A model generated the notes under the pieces. That model made no database searches. It was given only the letters and a program-made list of their open reading frames with translations, and was not told where the DNA came from. A program made the position numbers and the translations under genes. A stretch of 64,000 nt of DNA from Dipteris shenzhenensis (lineage: Eukaryota > Polypodiophyta > Polypodiopsida > Gleicheniales), in the NCBI GenBank assembly GCA_047967505.1, contig CM106539.1, one strand, 5' to 3'. Below, one piece after another: positions 55,984-64,000 of the stretch. Numbering within the stretch: position 1 is the first letter of the stretch; each line of letters begins with the position of its first letter.

Positions 55984-56328
55984 TGTAGGATCCCGTAGGA
56001 TAGAATAGATAAATCTTGCAAGAGGTGTGAGAGCACAATGAAAGCAATATGGGAGATCTCTATTATGATTGTGAGAGAGAAGACTCTCTTTTATAGAAAG
56101 GGGGAGAAGGTAATACCTTGCCTACATAGTGGCAATCAGTCCCTACATCAGTGGGAATCAATCCCTACATCAGTGGAATTTCCTTTGTCTTACATCATCA
56201 CGTAGGTCACACACTAGACACATCATAGCACTTGATGTGCCTTTACAACACACACACAAACACATGTGACTCTCCCTAGATGCACACATGCACCATAGAG
56301 CAAGCCCTTGATCATACTTACCCCAACA
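55984..56328 (-). mobile_element. 3' LTR of the 56-kb element
   Basis: 345 bp, pairs with 58522-58865, TG...CA ends. Confidence 0.95.
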
Positions 56329-56552
56329 AACCCCCCTCAAGGGATTGCCTCTTGCAGTGTCAAGGATTCATCTAGTCTCATAGTTTCTCATGCCATCTCA
56401 TGGTGGTCAAGGATTAATCTATGGCTAGGATCTCATGCTAGCAAGGGTTCCCAAGGGTGTGAGTTTCACAGAAATGGGATAGTCAGAACACATATCACAT
56501 GGTCTACATCATATGGTGGACCAGAGGTGATTTACATAACATATTCTTTTTA

Positions 56553-56578
56553 GAGTACTACTCCAGGCAGAGAACCTC
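56553..56578 (-). promoter_or_regulatory. Post-gag motif, third family
   Basis: On the minus strand GAGGTTCTCTGCCTGGAGTA follows the gag stop by about 43 nt. It resembles the motif at 41732 and again starts AGGT. Confidence 0.45.
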
Positions 56579-56620
56579 AAAATTTTGACCAAGTGATGAT
56601 AAACAAAAAAGACAAAGTGC

Positions 56621-57458
56621 CTAAAAAGCATAGTCTTCATCATGTGGAGACTCATCAAATGAAAGTAGATTGGCAGTTTTTGACTTTGTAGCTTCTTCCT
56701 TTTTGGCGCTACAATACTTTTCATGGTGATTGTTTTTGCCACAATGTTTACATGGATTGATCTTGAAGCAATCTTTTGAGAGGTGATTAGTCTTCCCACA
56801 ATGTTTGCAAGGTGAAAACTTGCCCTTCTGAATTTTTATGGCATAGGCTGTGTCATTGCCTCTCTGGTAGGTTGTGTCATTGCCTCTCCAGAGTTCCATG
56901 TGCCTTTCTTCTTCTTGAAGAGCAGAAATAAGACCTTCAAGATTAGGATTAGGAAGATTTTTCAAAGTGGTAACAACATGATCATAATCTTCAGGCATAC
57001 TTTTGAGCAACACTGCCATTGCATCATTTGTAGTGATTGGAGAGTTGATAGAAGCAAGTTGAGTCATGAGACTCCGCATAAGATTGACATGGGCAGCCAA
57101 AGGAGTGTCACTAACCATCTTCAATTCAAAGAAAGCAATCTTAAGTGACAATTTTGAGATGTGAGAGCTAGCACCAAAAATAATGTCAAGCTTCTGCCAA
57201 GCTTTTGAAGGAGACTCTTAAGTCAGAGATGTGATGAATATAGTCATCTCCTAAGGCAAGAGCAATGATGCCATAGGCTCTCTCCTCTCTAGTAGGATCT
57301 CTTGCCGGGCGTGTCGGAGTTGAGGATTCTCCATCATTAGAGGCTGTTGAAGAAGAAGTTGAAGCCGGTTTGACAAGCCCCCAGAGGTTTTTCCTCATCA
57401 ATGCAAACTTAACCTTCATCTGCCATGTGTGAAAGCCTTTACCATTGAACTTATCCAT
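56621..57458 (-). pseudogene. Copia Gag with two zinc knuckles, frameshifted
   Basis: ATG 57458: FNGKGFHTWQMKVKFALMRK (Gag N-terminal motif) and ERAYGIIALALGDDYIHHI. A shift near 57215 leads to the second frame (to 56621) with the Gag core (VSDTPLAAHVNLMRSLMTQL; MPEDYDHVVTTLKNLP), then CKHCGKTNHLSKDC and CKHCGKNNHHEKYC, two CCHC knuckles, and an acidic end. A short repeat GNDTxYxRGNDTAY precedes the knuckles. No protease follows. Confidence 0.9.
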
Positions 57459-58360
57459 ATTCAGATGGTAGCCATGAGAGGGTCTAACCCAGAATGGGCA
57501 GTGTCTACTCTCTTACAAGGCTAGAAAGAGTTGAAGAGCTTCAAAATACAAGCATTTAGAATAGCAAAGGCTTGCAACCAAATTCCATACTACAAAACAT
57601 AATGGAAATGATGTTTTCACTTGCATGCTTCATAGAGGTGGCTAAATGAAAGCATTCCAAGCAAATCCAGGTGTAGCAACTTAAAGCAAAGCTGTAGCCA
57701 TAGTTGTACTGAAGCTATTCATCACTTTAAAACATCAGAAATGCTAAAGTAGCATCTAATGTAGCATCAAACTCACAACATTGTCAAAACTGTCCAAAAC
57801 GAGACCTGAACTTGGAGGGTGCAATTCTCACAGCTCATAGCTCTATTCAAGGGGATTTTTATGCAGGAAGAAGGGCCTTATACCAGAGAAGGGCTACTAG
57901 CAAGGAGAGGCGCAATGTTGCGTCATGTCGCCATAGCCAGTAGCTTGAAAGTCGACTGGTTTTTCATCATTTTCTCCTCCATCTGTTGTCCAAATGAGCT
58001 CAGGTTTCAGCAGCAGCTCGCCCTCAGTGTCGTCTAGCACAGGCTCAGAGGAATTTGTAGATAGGTAGGTACAGAGGCGGGATCGCGCGAATGTTCGTCG
58101 AGGAGTGTGAGTGTTGGCATTTCACTTACAATCGAAATTTCAGCAAATGCTTGTAGTTGGAAGTTCGCCCATTCGCCCATACAAGAGGAGTTTGCAGCTC
58201 AAAGGGTTTGGGCAATGGTCGTTTGTAGGCAGAGAACAGAGCTCTCAAAGATTTGGGGAAGGAGGAAAATGGAGAAGATGAAGAAACTTGTAGTTTATGC
58301 TTGAGATAGCATCTAATGCTAGGCTAGGCTAGATCTAGAACCTAAAGCTGTGATACCAAT

Positions 58361-58500
58361 TGTAGGATCCCGTAGGATAGAATAGCTGCATCTTGCAAGA
58401 GGTGTGAGAGCACAATGAAAGCAATATGGTAGATCTCTATTATGATTGTGAGAGAGAAGACTCTCTTTTATAGAAAGCTCTATTATGATTGTGAGAGAGA
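58361..58500 (-). repeat. Partial duplicate of LTR start plus primer site
   Basis: The first 130 or so bp of the right LTR, with a primer-site copy changed to GCTGTGATACCA, occur again just inside the true LTR (58522). A further 30-bp local repeat (CTATTATGATTGTGAGAGAG) bridges the two. Confidence 0.85.
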
Positions 58501-58507
58501 ACCTAAA

Positions 58508-58519
58508 GCTCTGATACCA
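58508..58519 (-). promoter_or_regulatory. Primer binding site, initiator tRNA-Met
   Basis: TGGTATCAGAGC on the minus strand, two bases inside the 5' LTR. Confidence 0.93.
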
Positions 58520-58521
58520 AT

Positions 58522-58865
58522 TGTAGGATCCCGTAGGATAGAATAGATGCATCTTGCAAGAGGTGTGAGAGCACAATGAAAGCAATATGGTAGATCTCTA
58601 TTATGATTGTGAGAGAGAAGACTCTCTTTTATAGAAAGGGGGAGAAGGTAATACCTTCCCTACATAGTGGCAATCAATCCCTACATCAGTGGGAATCAAT
58701 CCCTACATCAGTGGGATTCCCTTTGTCTTACATCATCTTTAGGTCACACACTAGACACATCATAGCACTTGATGTGCCTTTACAACACACACACAAACAC
58801 ATGTGACTCTCCCTAGATGCACACATGCACCATAGAGCAAGCCCTTGATCATACTTACCCCAACA
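58522..58865 (-). mobile_element. 5' LTR of the 56-kb element
   Basis: 344 bp, followed on the plus strand by the ATCTT duplication. Confidence 0.95.
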
Positions 58866-58870
58866 ATCTT

Positions 58871-59921
58871 CTCCGGCCCGATCTTCACGATGAGACCAGC
58901 GATGCAGGCCAGACTGAGCAGGGGATACGCCTCACTGGCTCGGTTAGAGAGACAGTGCTTTCACTCCCACTTCCAGGACCCTCGGACCAAGGCTCTTCTC
59001 TTCGACTCCTTGGTCCGACCAGCCGGTATGTATGGCAGCCCTTGTTGGGGGCCTGGCATGTCAGAGATAGAGTGGACACGGGTGGAGCGCTTGCAGATCC
59101 TCATGCTCTCACGGATGATCCGGGGGAAACCGTCTGTACCACATCACATCATTCAGGCCGAGTTTGGTGCTTCTCCACTCCAGCTCGATGTAGTCTTTCA
59201 GAGCATCACATATCTACACCGGGTTAGATCATATGGGGACTGCACATCAGGGAGACAGAGGTTGCCATGGTTGGCTCTCGATTCCTCCATGAGGTTGGCA
59301 GCAGAGGGAGACGAGCGATGCTGGTATGCACGGACTCACAGATGGTTTGTGAGACTAGGGTTCCACATCGATAGGATACCTCCTTTTCAGCATAGTTTAG
59401 ATGCCCCTCCGGTACTCCCACCCACCATCCCGATTGGGCCACATACCAACCAGGTCATTCGAGAGGATCTCCTGCAACTACACACCTTTAGCACCTGGTT
59501 GGAGCCGAGGGAGCTTCCAGTGAAGCTGAATTTCTACAGAGATTACTGCCTTCGCATTTCGGAGGAGGGATTCATCACACCACCGGGGTACACTGAGCTT
59601 CATATGCCTCACTCACTACGGATCTCCATCGGACAGTTTCGGGTATCATCACACCGCCTCCGCATAGAGAGCGGCAGAGCAGAGGGGACTCCTAGGGAGC
59701 ATCGCTTATGCATACTGTGCGACTGTCAGGAGATTGAGTCGGAGGAGCATTTTATTTTCAGGTGCCCAGTGTACTACGAGATCCGAGGTCGCTACCACTG
59801 CCTCTTCAGAGACAGCTCCGAGCTCCTTTCGAGATTCCTCGCCTACCCAGATCAGAGATGCCTCGCGGCCTTCATTCACGAGGGAATCCGACATAGAGAG
59901 TACTTACTCAGGCGATGGGGC
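58871..59921 (+). pseudogene. LINE C-terminal domain, segment 3
   Basis: Open throughout. LARLERQCFHSHF, GSPCWGPGMSEIEWTRVERL, KPSVPHHIIQAEFG, and a zinc-finger group CILCDCQEIESEEHFIFRC (about 59710-59770; CX2C...HX4C) typical of LINE ORF2 ends. The apparent stop TGA at 59922 is the first codon of the inserted LTR, not a LINE stop. Confidence 0.92.
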
Positions 59922-60533
59922 TGATGGAAATGAGGAGAGGGTGAGAGACACATGATTGGAGACGAGCTGAGGCACGAACTGATGTAGATTGATTGATTAT
60001 CACAGCAAGTACATAGCCTCTTTTATAGGCTGGGCAAGCCTTACAGACACCTCATAGATGACGTCACACACAAGAGAATCTAGATCCTATAATCTAGGTG
60101 AGGAATCACATGAGGTGGCACAAGTGGCCTCAAGACTCTTCACACTCACACAACTGTAGGACATTCCTAAGACTCTAGGACCACACACACTAGGACTCCG
60201 ATTCCAACAAACCCCCCCTCGGAGCTAGGGTGAGAGACTATGACATCATCCAAACTGTGCATCCCAGGCAATCTCAGAGGCTAACAGCTGAGCATAATTC
60301 AGAGGTTGAACCAAGCACTCTCATGGCTTAGGTGTCAACATGATCAGAGACTCAAATCTGAGCATGGATGCATGACCAACTCATAGGTCTAGGGAGTACA
60401 CCAACATCCTGGAACTCGGCCAGGCTTGATAAAGGAAAGACATAACAACCCCCCTGTCTCCTAACTGGGTACATGGAAGTAAGTGGAGCCTTTTATAGGA
60501 CAAGGCACACAAAATGACAAATTATTACAACAT

Positions 60534-60563
60534 TTTAGGGGGACTACCCAAGGCAGAGTACCT
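60534..60563 (-). promoter_or_regulatory. Post-gag motif, second copy of family
   Basis: On the minus strand AGGTACTCTGCCTTGGGTAG starts about 13 nt after the gag stop, nearly identical to 41732-41760. Confidence 0.5.
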
Positions 60564-60576
60564 AACACACATGACT

Positions 60577-61017
60577 CTAGAAAGCCCACTCTTCATCTAT
60601 CACCTCATGGAGGGATAGACCAGAGATCACAGCAGTGCAGGCTTGTTCCTCAGGTCCAAAAGGTGTAGCTTCATTGTCTTCGTCCTCGCTCTGCTCCGCA
60701 TTCAGATTCTCTAATTTTTTCCAAACGTCATTTGCAGTCTTATCAAAATCCACATGGTGGATAAGGTTGTCAGCTAAAGCGAGGCCAATGATAGCCATTG
60801 CTTTATCATTTTGAATCTCCCACCAACTGATGCTATCATCATCACTTTGGGGTTTTGGCTCCTTGCCATTGGTGATATTCCATAGCCCTTCTCGTATAAG
60901 AAGAAGCCGGAGTTTCATTTGCCAAGTGGGGAAATGGCTCCCTGAGAATTTCTTGATGAGCGAGGAGTTTTTTATGCTATCCATTGGTGGGAAGGTCTTA
61001 GCTGTTATTACAGCCAA
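60577..61017 (-). pseudogene. Copia Gag with large in-frame internal deletion
   Basis: 146 codons: FSGSHFPTWQMKLRLLLIRE and NDKAMAIIGLALADNLIHHV, then a jump from KKLENL to the acidic tail ending HEVIDEEWAF. The core and zinc knuckle present in the 40.9-kb relative are deleted, yet the frame stays open. Confidence 0.9.
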
Positions 61018-61760
61018 TGTCTAAACCCCTTACAATGTTGACTCAGATTTCAAAAAGGGCCCAAATTTTACATGGTAGAAGCTTCAATTATGCCAAAGGA
61101 AGACATAGAACAGAAAAGCCCTAAATTTTAGGGTTAGGGTTACTGCAAAAATTAGGGTTTGCAGAAAATTGGGGCTTTTCAAAATTTCCTAGAGCATAGT
61201 GTTCTAGCAACACTAGGGGAGCTTCAGATCATAAAAGCCCCAAAAAATGAGGCAAAAATCTTACAGAATATCTCAGACGGATTGTCTGCTGGTCGATGGA
61301 GCTCATGTGGAGATGCGAACGAAGAAGATCAACTCAGATCTGTTGTGCGAGTTGATGGCCGCAGCCCTCAGATCGTCAGTTGTCAAGTCAGCTCCATGGC
61401 TGGCGCCGTCGCAGGTCCAGTTGCGTGGGAGCAGCAGGTTCGGTCGGAGCAGCAGGTGTTCACGTTGGGATTGCAGGCGTGGATGATTGGAGACGAGCTG
61501 AGGCACGAACTGATGTAGATTGATTGATTATCACAGCAAGTACATAGCCCTTTTTATAGGCTGGGCAAGCCTTACAGACACCTCATAGATGAGGTCACAC
61601 ATCAGAGAATCTAGATCCTATAATCTAGGTGAGGAATCACATGAGGTGGCACAAGTGGCCTCAAGACTCTTCACACTCACACAACTGTAGGACATTCCTA
61701 AGACTCTAGGACCACACACACTAGGACCACACACACTAGGACTCCGATTCCAACAGGGGC

Positions 61761-61928
61761 TTGGTCACATCATCAGACACCTCTCAGAGCAGGATCACAG
61801 AGTTCTTCCCATCGAGTGACATTGATCGTCCAGTCTCTAGCCGCCGATGTGACAGAGATCCCGACCCAACGATCGCAGCACGACACACGAGACATCGAGG
61901 GGACACAGAGCACTCTGGGGGACCTCCC
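61761..61928 (+). pseudogene. LINE C-terminal end, segment 4
   Basis: The frame continues from 59921 (removing the LTR element and one GGGGC): SDTSQSRITEFFPSSDIDRP, then an Arg/His-rich tail to a TAG near 61938. The family end is unknown, so the exact stop is uncertain. Confidence 0.7.
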
Positions 61929-61938
61929 ATCATTGTTT

Positions 61939-62118
61939 AGACTCGAGATACGTCCCACGGGAGTCATGGTGGCTCTGGTCTTGCGTCGAGCCTCGTCCAG
62001 GAGACCGAGATGCACGGCACCCCTTGACGGGCATCAACGTCCCATCACCAGCTATGCACCAGCCAGGGGGACATGACATACGGAGGATTCCGCTCCGCTC
62101 CAGTCCTTTGCTTTTCAT
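61939..62118 (+). other. LINE 3' untranslated part
   Basis: No coding trace. The LINE tail ends here or slightly later; no poly(A) run is visible, because the next LTR region follows. Confidence 0.4.
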
Positions 62119-62294
62119 TGTTACATCCAGATGTATCTGATTATGTATGATCAGACTTAGGATTCAGCACGAGTGATGATGCTCGTTTCAGTAGCTCCAC
62201 CCTTACTGTGATTTGTATCAGGTTTTTTTTAAGTCTCAGACCCATCGGTCTTCCAAAGACTCTAATAAAATTTCATTCTTTCTTTCTTTCTACA
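62119..62294 (+). mobile_element. Possible short 5' LTR of next copia element
   Basis: It lies directly before a Met primer site and ends TTCTACA. A TGTTACATCC at 62119 could be the start, giving about 176 bp, but no second copy is in the window, so the start is a guess. Confidence 0.35.
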
Positions 62295-62295
62295 T

Positions 62296-62307
62296 TGGTA
62301 TCAGAGC
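62296..62307 (+). promoter_or_regulatory. Primer binding site, initiator tRNA-Met
   Basis: TGGTATCAGAGC one base after a TACA end. Confidence 0.85.
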
Positions 62308-62944
62308 GCTGACTCTGGCACCTTTGTTTCCCCCCCCTCACCTTCACTTCGAGGCACAATCTGGCACACTTTGGGACCAAGAGCGTTTCCTTTGGATGAT
62401 ACTTGCGTGGAGGCTTATGCTGCATCTACCGCCCTGACGAACCGACTGACTACAAAGAGAGACACTTGCGGCAAAGATACTGTTGCTTACGAAGGGCTGA
62501 ACTTGCCAAGCCTTGCTTGACCGTCTAGCCCTGGCGCATCTTGGCGCCGCTACCTTGGTCTGCTGCCTTGAAGAACCTCCAGGCTGCTTTGAAGAACATC
62601 CAGGCCAGTCCTGTCGACCAAACCAAAGCACCTAAGCCAGCTCCCTTCTAGTCTTGTCGACCAAACCGATACCCGACTAGTTTCGTTGCGTCGATGAACA
62701 ATCATTGCCAAGTTCCGTCATCATCCAACCCGTCACCCGTCATCATCCAATCTATCTTAGGGTATAGCTATTCAGTCGCTCAGGCCCTCAACCTGTCAGC
62801 CGCCATAGCCTCAAGGAGGTTTCTGCTATTTCGATGGAGCACCCACGTCGCTACTCCCCCATCGTCCTTGCTTGCCTAAGCCATCCCCGCCATCCACGCC
62901 ACGCCCCATCCCGTCGTCGTCTCCAAGCAACGCTTGCAAAAAAA
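62308..62944 (+). other. Copia leader, no gene seen
   Basis: Leader after the primer site with GTCGACCAAACC words repeated near 62615 and 62655 and CATCATCCAA words near 62720 and 62742. No supported coding region. Confidence 0.45.
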
Positions 62945-63190
62945 CCTTAGCTTCCTAAGGCTCAGTCAGCTAGGTTTGGTTAGGTCTAGCTAGTTAGTGG
63001 GTTGAGTTACTTTGTTTAGGTTTAGTTAGTTTGGTATGGTTAGGTTGGGTCAAACTAACTAGGGTTGAGTACCTCATAGGTTGGTTAGGTTAGGCTAACC
63101 AACAGTCCTAACTGCCTTAGGAGTCTTAGGTTATTGCTGTACTAACTGTCCTAGGTGACTTAGGAATCCCCCCCCCCCCCCCCCAAAAAA
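62945..63190 (+). repeat. TTAGG-rich block ending in C run and A run
   Basis: Irregular GGTTAGGTT and CTAGTTAG words to about 63150, then about 17 C followed by about 9 A (63168-63193). It resembles the arrangement at 15.53-15.95 kb. Confidence 0.75.
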
Positions 63191-63414
63191 AAAGGAAAAA
63201 CAGTTCACTTTCAGCCTCTTTTTAGGGGTCTTTCAGAACCCATTTGGAGCCATTTTGGCTCCGTTTTGAAGCTTCTTCGACGACCTTTCTTCTAAGTCTC
63301 TCCATCGACATTTTTGTGTTTTCCACATACTATCTCAGGGGCTCATTACAGCAGGGTTTTTGTTATCCATTTCTCCTTGCCTACATTTGAGCTCTCTCTC
63401 CAGGGCCAGTCACC

Positions 63415-63636
63415 ATGGCACTGAAGCGTGTTCCTCGTGATATATTGCATGACTCTGATGAGGCTGCTCAGTATGAGCAAGTGCCTGCCACAGTGGTTGC
63501 ATCCACTGGTGGTGCAGAGGTTCCTTCCACTCAGCCTCTCTCTCCTGCATCCCAGGAAGTGCAAGCAATGCACGCCGCAGAGTCACAGTTTCTGGTGCCC
63601 TTTCCTCTATGCTCCAGGGTGCTTTCCGCCAGATAG
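63415..63636 (+). CDS. Start of a retroelement Gag (partial, uncertain)
   Basis: An ATG in context (ACCATGG) 220 bp after the poly-C/poly-A block opens a 73-codon frame rich in acidic and small residues. A Met/Gln/Asp-rich coding trace continues to about 63780 in shifted frames. Position after the primer site and leader suggests Gag; there is no diagnostic motif. Confidence 0.35.
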   Translation: MALKRVPRDILHDSDEAAQYEQVPATVVASTGGAEVPSTQPLSPASQEVQAMHAAESQFLVPFPLCSRVLSAR

Positions 63637-63835
63637 GATAGGAGTTCAGCCAGCAGCTTACCACAGCCATGGCTATGCAGGATACGGCTCTTGTCTAGAT
63701 GGGACAGCAGATTGGTCAGGAGATCACATCTGCCATTGCTATGCAGGATAAGGATAAGCATGTTAAGCAACTACAATCCCCAATTTAGGGGCAAACAAAC
63801 CAGCAGCCAGCAGGGCCATGCTGTTGGCCAGAATC

Positions 63836-64000
63836 AGGCCGACCAGCTGGTCTGGCCAGCTGGCCAGCCCACCGACCAGCTGGCCGACCAGCTGGCCGAC
63901 GAGCTGGCCAGTCCACCGACCAGCTGGCCGACCTCCTAGGTCAGGTCTATAAAAGACTCCCTACCCCCTCACTCTCAGTGGACTGGACCTGCAGCTGCTC
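63836..64000 (+). mobile_element. LTR promoter region with CTGGCCGACCAG palindromes, cut by window edge
   Basis: Repeated GACCAGCTGGCC words (palindromic) lead to TATAAAAG at 63948-63955. The palindrome words and TATA context match the LTRs at 49356 and 51553, though the rest differs. It is probably the start of a related LTR inserted in the preceding gag. Confidence 0.55.

Larger units (their letters stand above)
55984..58865 (-). mobile_element. Gag-only copia element inside LINE RT
   Basis: LTRs 55984-56328 and 58522-58865 (345 and 344 bp; plus-strand ends TGTAGGATCCCG...CCCCAACA) are flanked by ATCTT (55979-55983 and 58866-58870). It has a Met primer site, a gag with zinc knuckles and no pol. 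A partial extra LTR start lies at 58361. It splits the LINE between RT and the C-terminal domain. Confidence 0.95.
59922..61755 (-). mobile_element. Gag-only copia element, second in LINE
   Basis: LTRs 59922-60209 and 61482-61755 lie between GGGGC duplications (59917-59921 and 61756-61760). The right LTR lacks its first 30 bp and the primer site, an internal loss after insertion. It is in the same family as the 39600-42431 element (matching LTR words and Gag) but in reverse orientation and shorter. Confidence 0.93.
52980..62110 (+). mobile_element. LINE interrupted by three nested insertions
   Basis: LINE coding segments lie at 52980-53224, 54323-55983, 58871-59921 and 61761-61928. Removing each insert plus one copy of its target duplication rejoins the same frame each time. 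The order is endonuclease (C-terminal half), RT, and C-terminal zinc-finger domain. The N-terminal half of the endonuclease is missing, so the copy was already 5'-truncated or eroded. About 3.3 kb of LINE is spread over 9.1 kb. The 3' end is approximate. Confidence 0.9.

Noticed and set aside
59922-59924. TGA at the end of LINE segment 3 as the natural stop
   Set aside because: It is the first bases of the inserted LTR; the LINE frame continues at 61761 after the GGGGC duplication.
1-64000. Operons, ribosome binding sites, phage or plasmid features
   Set aside because: Spliced exons, LTR elements and tRNA primer sites show a eukaryotic nuclear sequence; no bacterial gene organisation is present.

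Overview
The window looks like intergenic and intronic DNA from a large, transposon-rich land-plant nuclear genome. The evidence is Ty1/copia and Ty3/gypsy polyproteins of plant type, LTR primer sites complementary to plant tRNAs, GT-AG spliced exons of a plant-type proline iminopeptidase, and several layers of nested insertions. The style suggests a fern, another seedless plant or a gymnosperm, but I cannot name the species; that is inference. Nothing prokaryotic is present. I found no new host system. The most unusual material lies inside the mobile elements.

Layout. 1-3302 is the 3' part of a copia element (open pol plus 3' LTR). 3.2-5.2 kb (minus) may be a decayed transposase-like gene. 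6.3-8.07 kb is a roughly 260-bp tandem array whose units each carry a long hairpin. 8.6-10.66 kb holds an LTR-like piece and a broken gypsy RNase H/integrase. 10.7-12.9 kb is probably a long gypsy LTR with internal minisatellites, followed by a primer site (12892), long C/T-rich simple repeats, a TTAGG-like leader and a broken gag (16.3-17.9 kb). 17.8-20.1 kb (minus) has gypsy protease and linker fragments in an unusual order. 23461-23820 is a small TIR element with a tRNA-like core. 25185-33983 is a complete, apparently young chromovirus on the minus strand: two 1,601-bp LTRs, a 5-bp target duplication and one unbroken 1,731-residue Gag-Pol frame.

34.5-38.9 kb is a degenerate LINE split by a gag-only LTR element. 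39600-42431 is another gag-only element (TR-GAG type), inserted in a hAT transposase relic. 42.8-44.65 kb is a third. 46199-47500 holds five in-phase exons of proline iminopeptidase, the only host gene I recognise. Its fifth intron received a LINE (47547 onward), so the rest of the gene may lie beyond the window.

49356-52274 is an internally deleted copia element. 52.98 to about 62.1 kb is one LINE broken by three insertions: a foldback element (53225-54314) and two gag-only LTR elements (55984-58865 and 59922-61755). All three have target duplications, and the LINE frame resumes across each. The window ends with another copia leader (primer site 62296), a gag start, and a palindrome-rich LTR promoter.

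The gag-only elements keep LTRs, primer site and gag but no pol, so they must rely on polymerase supplied in trans. The internally deleted copia also kept intact termini and a target duplication.
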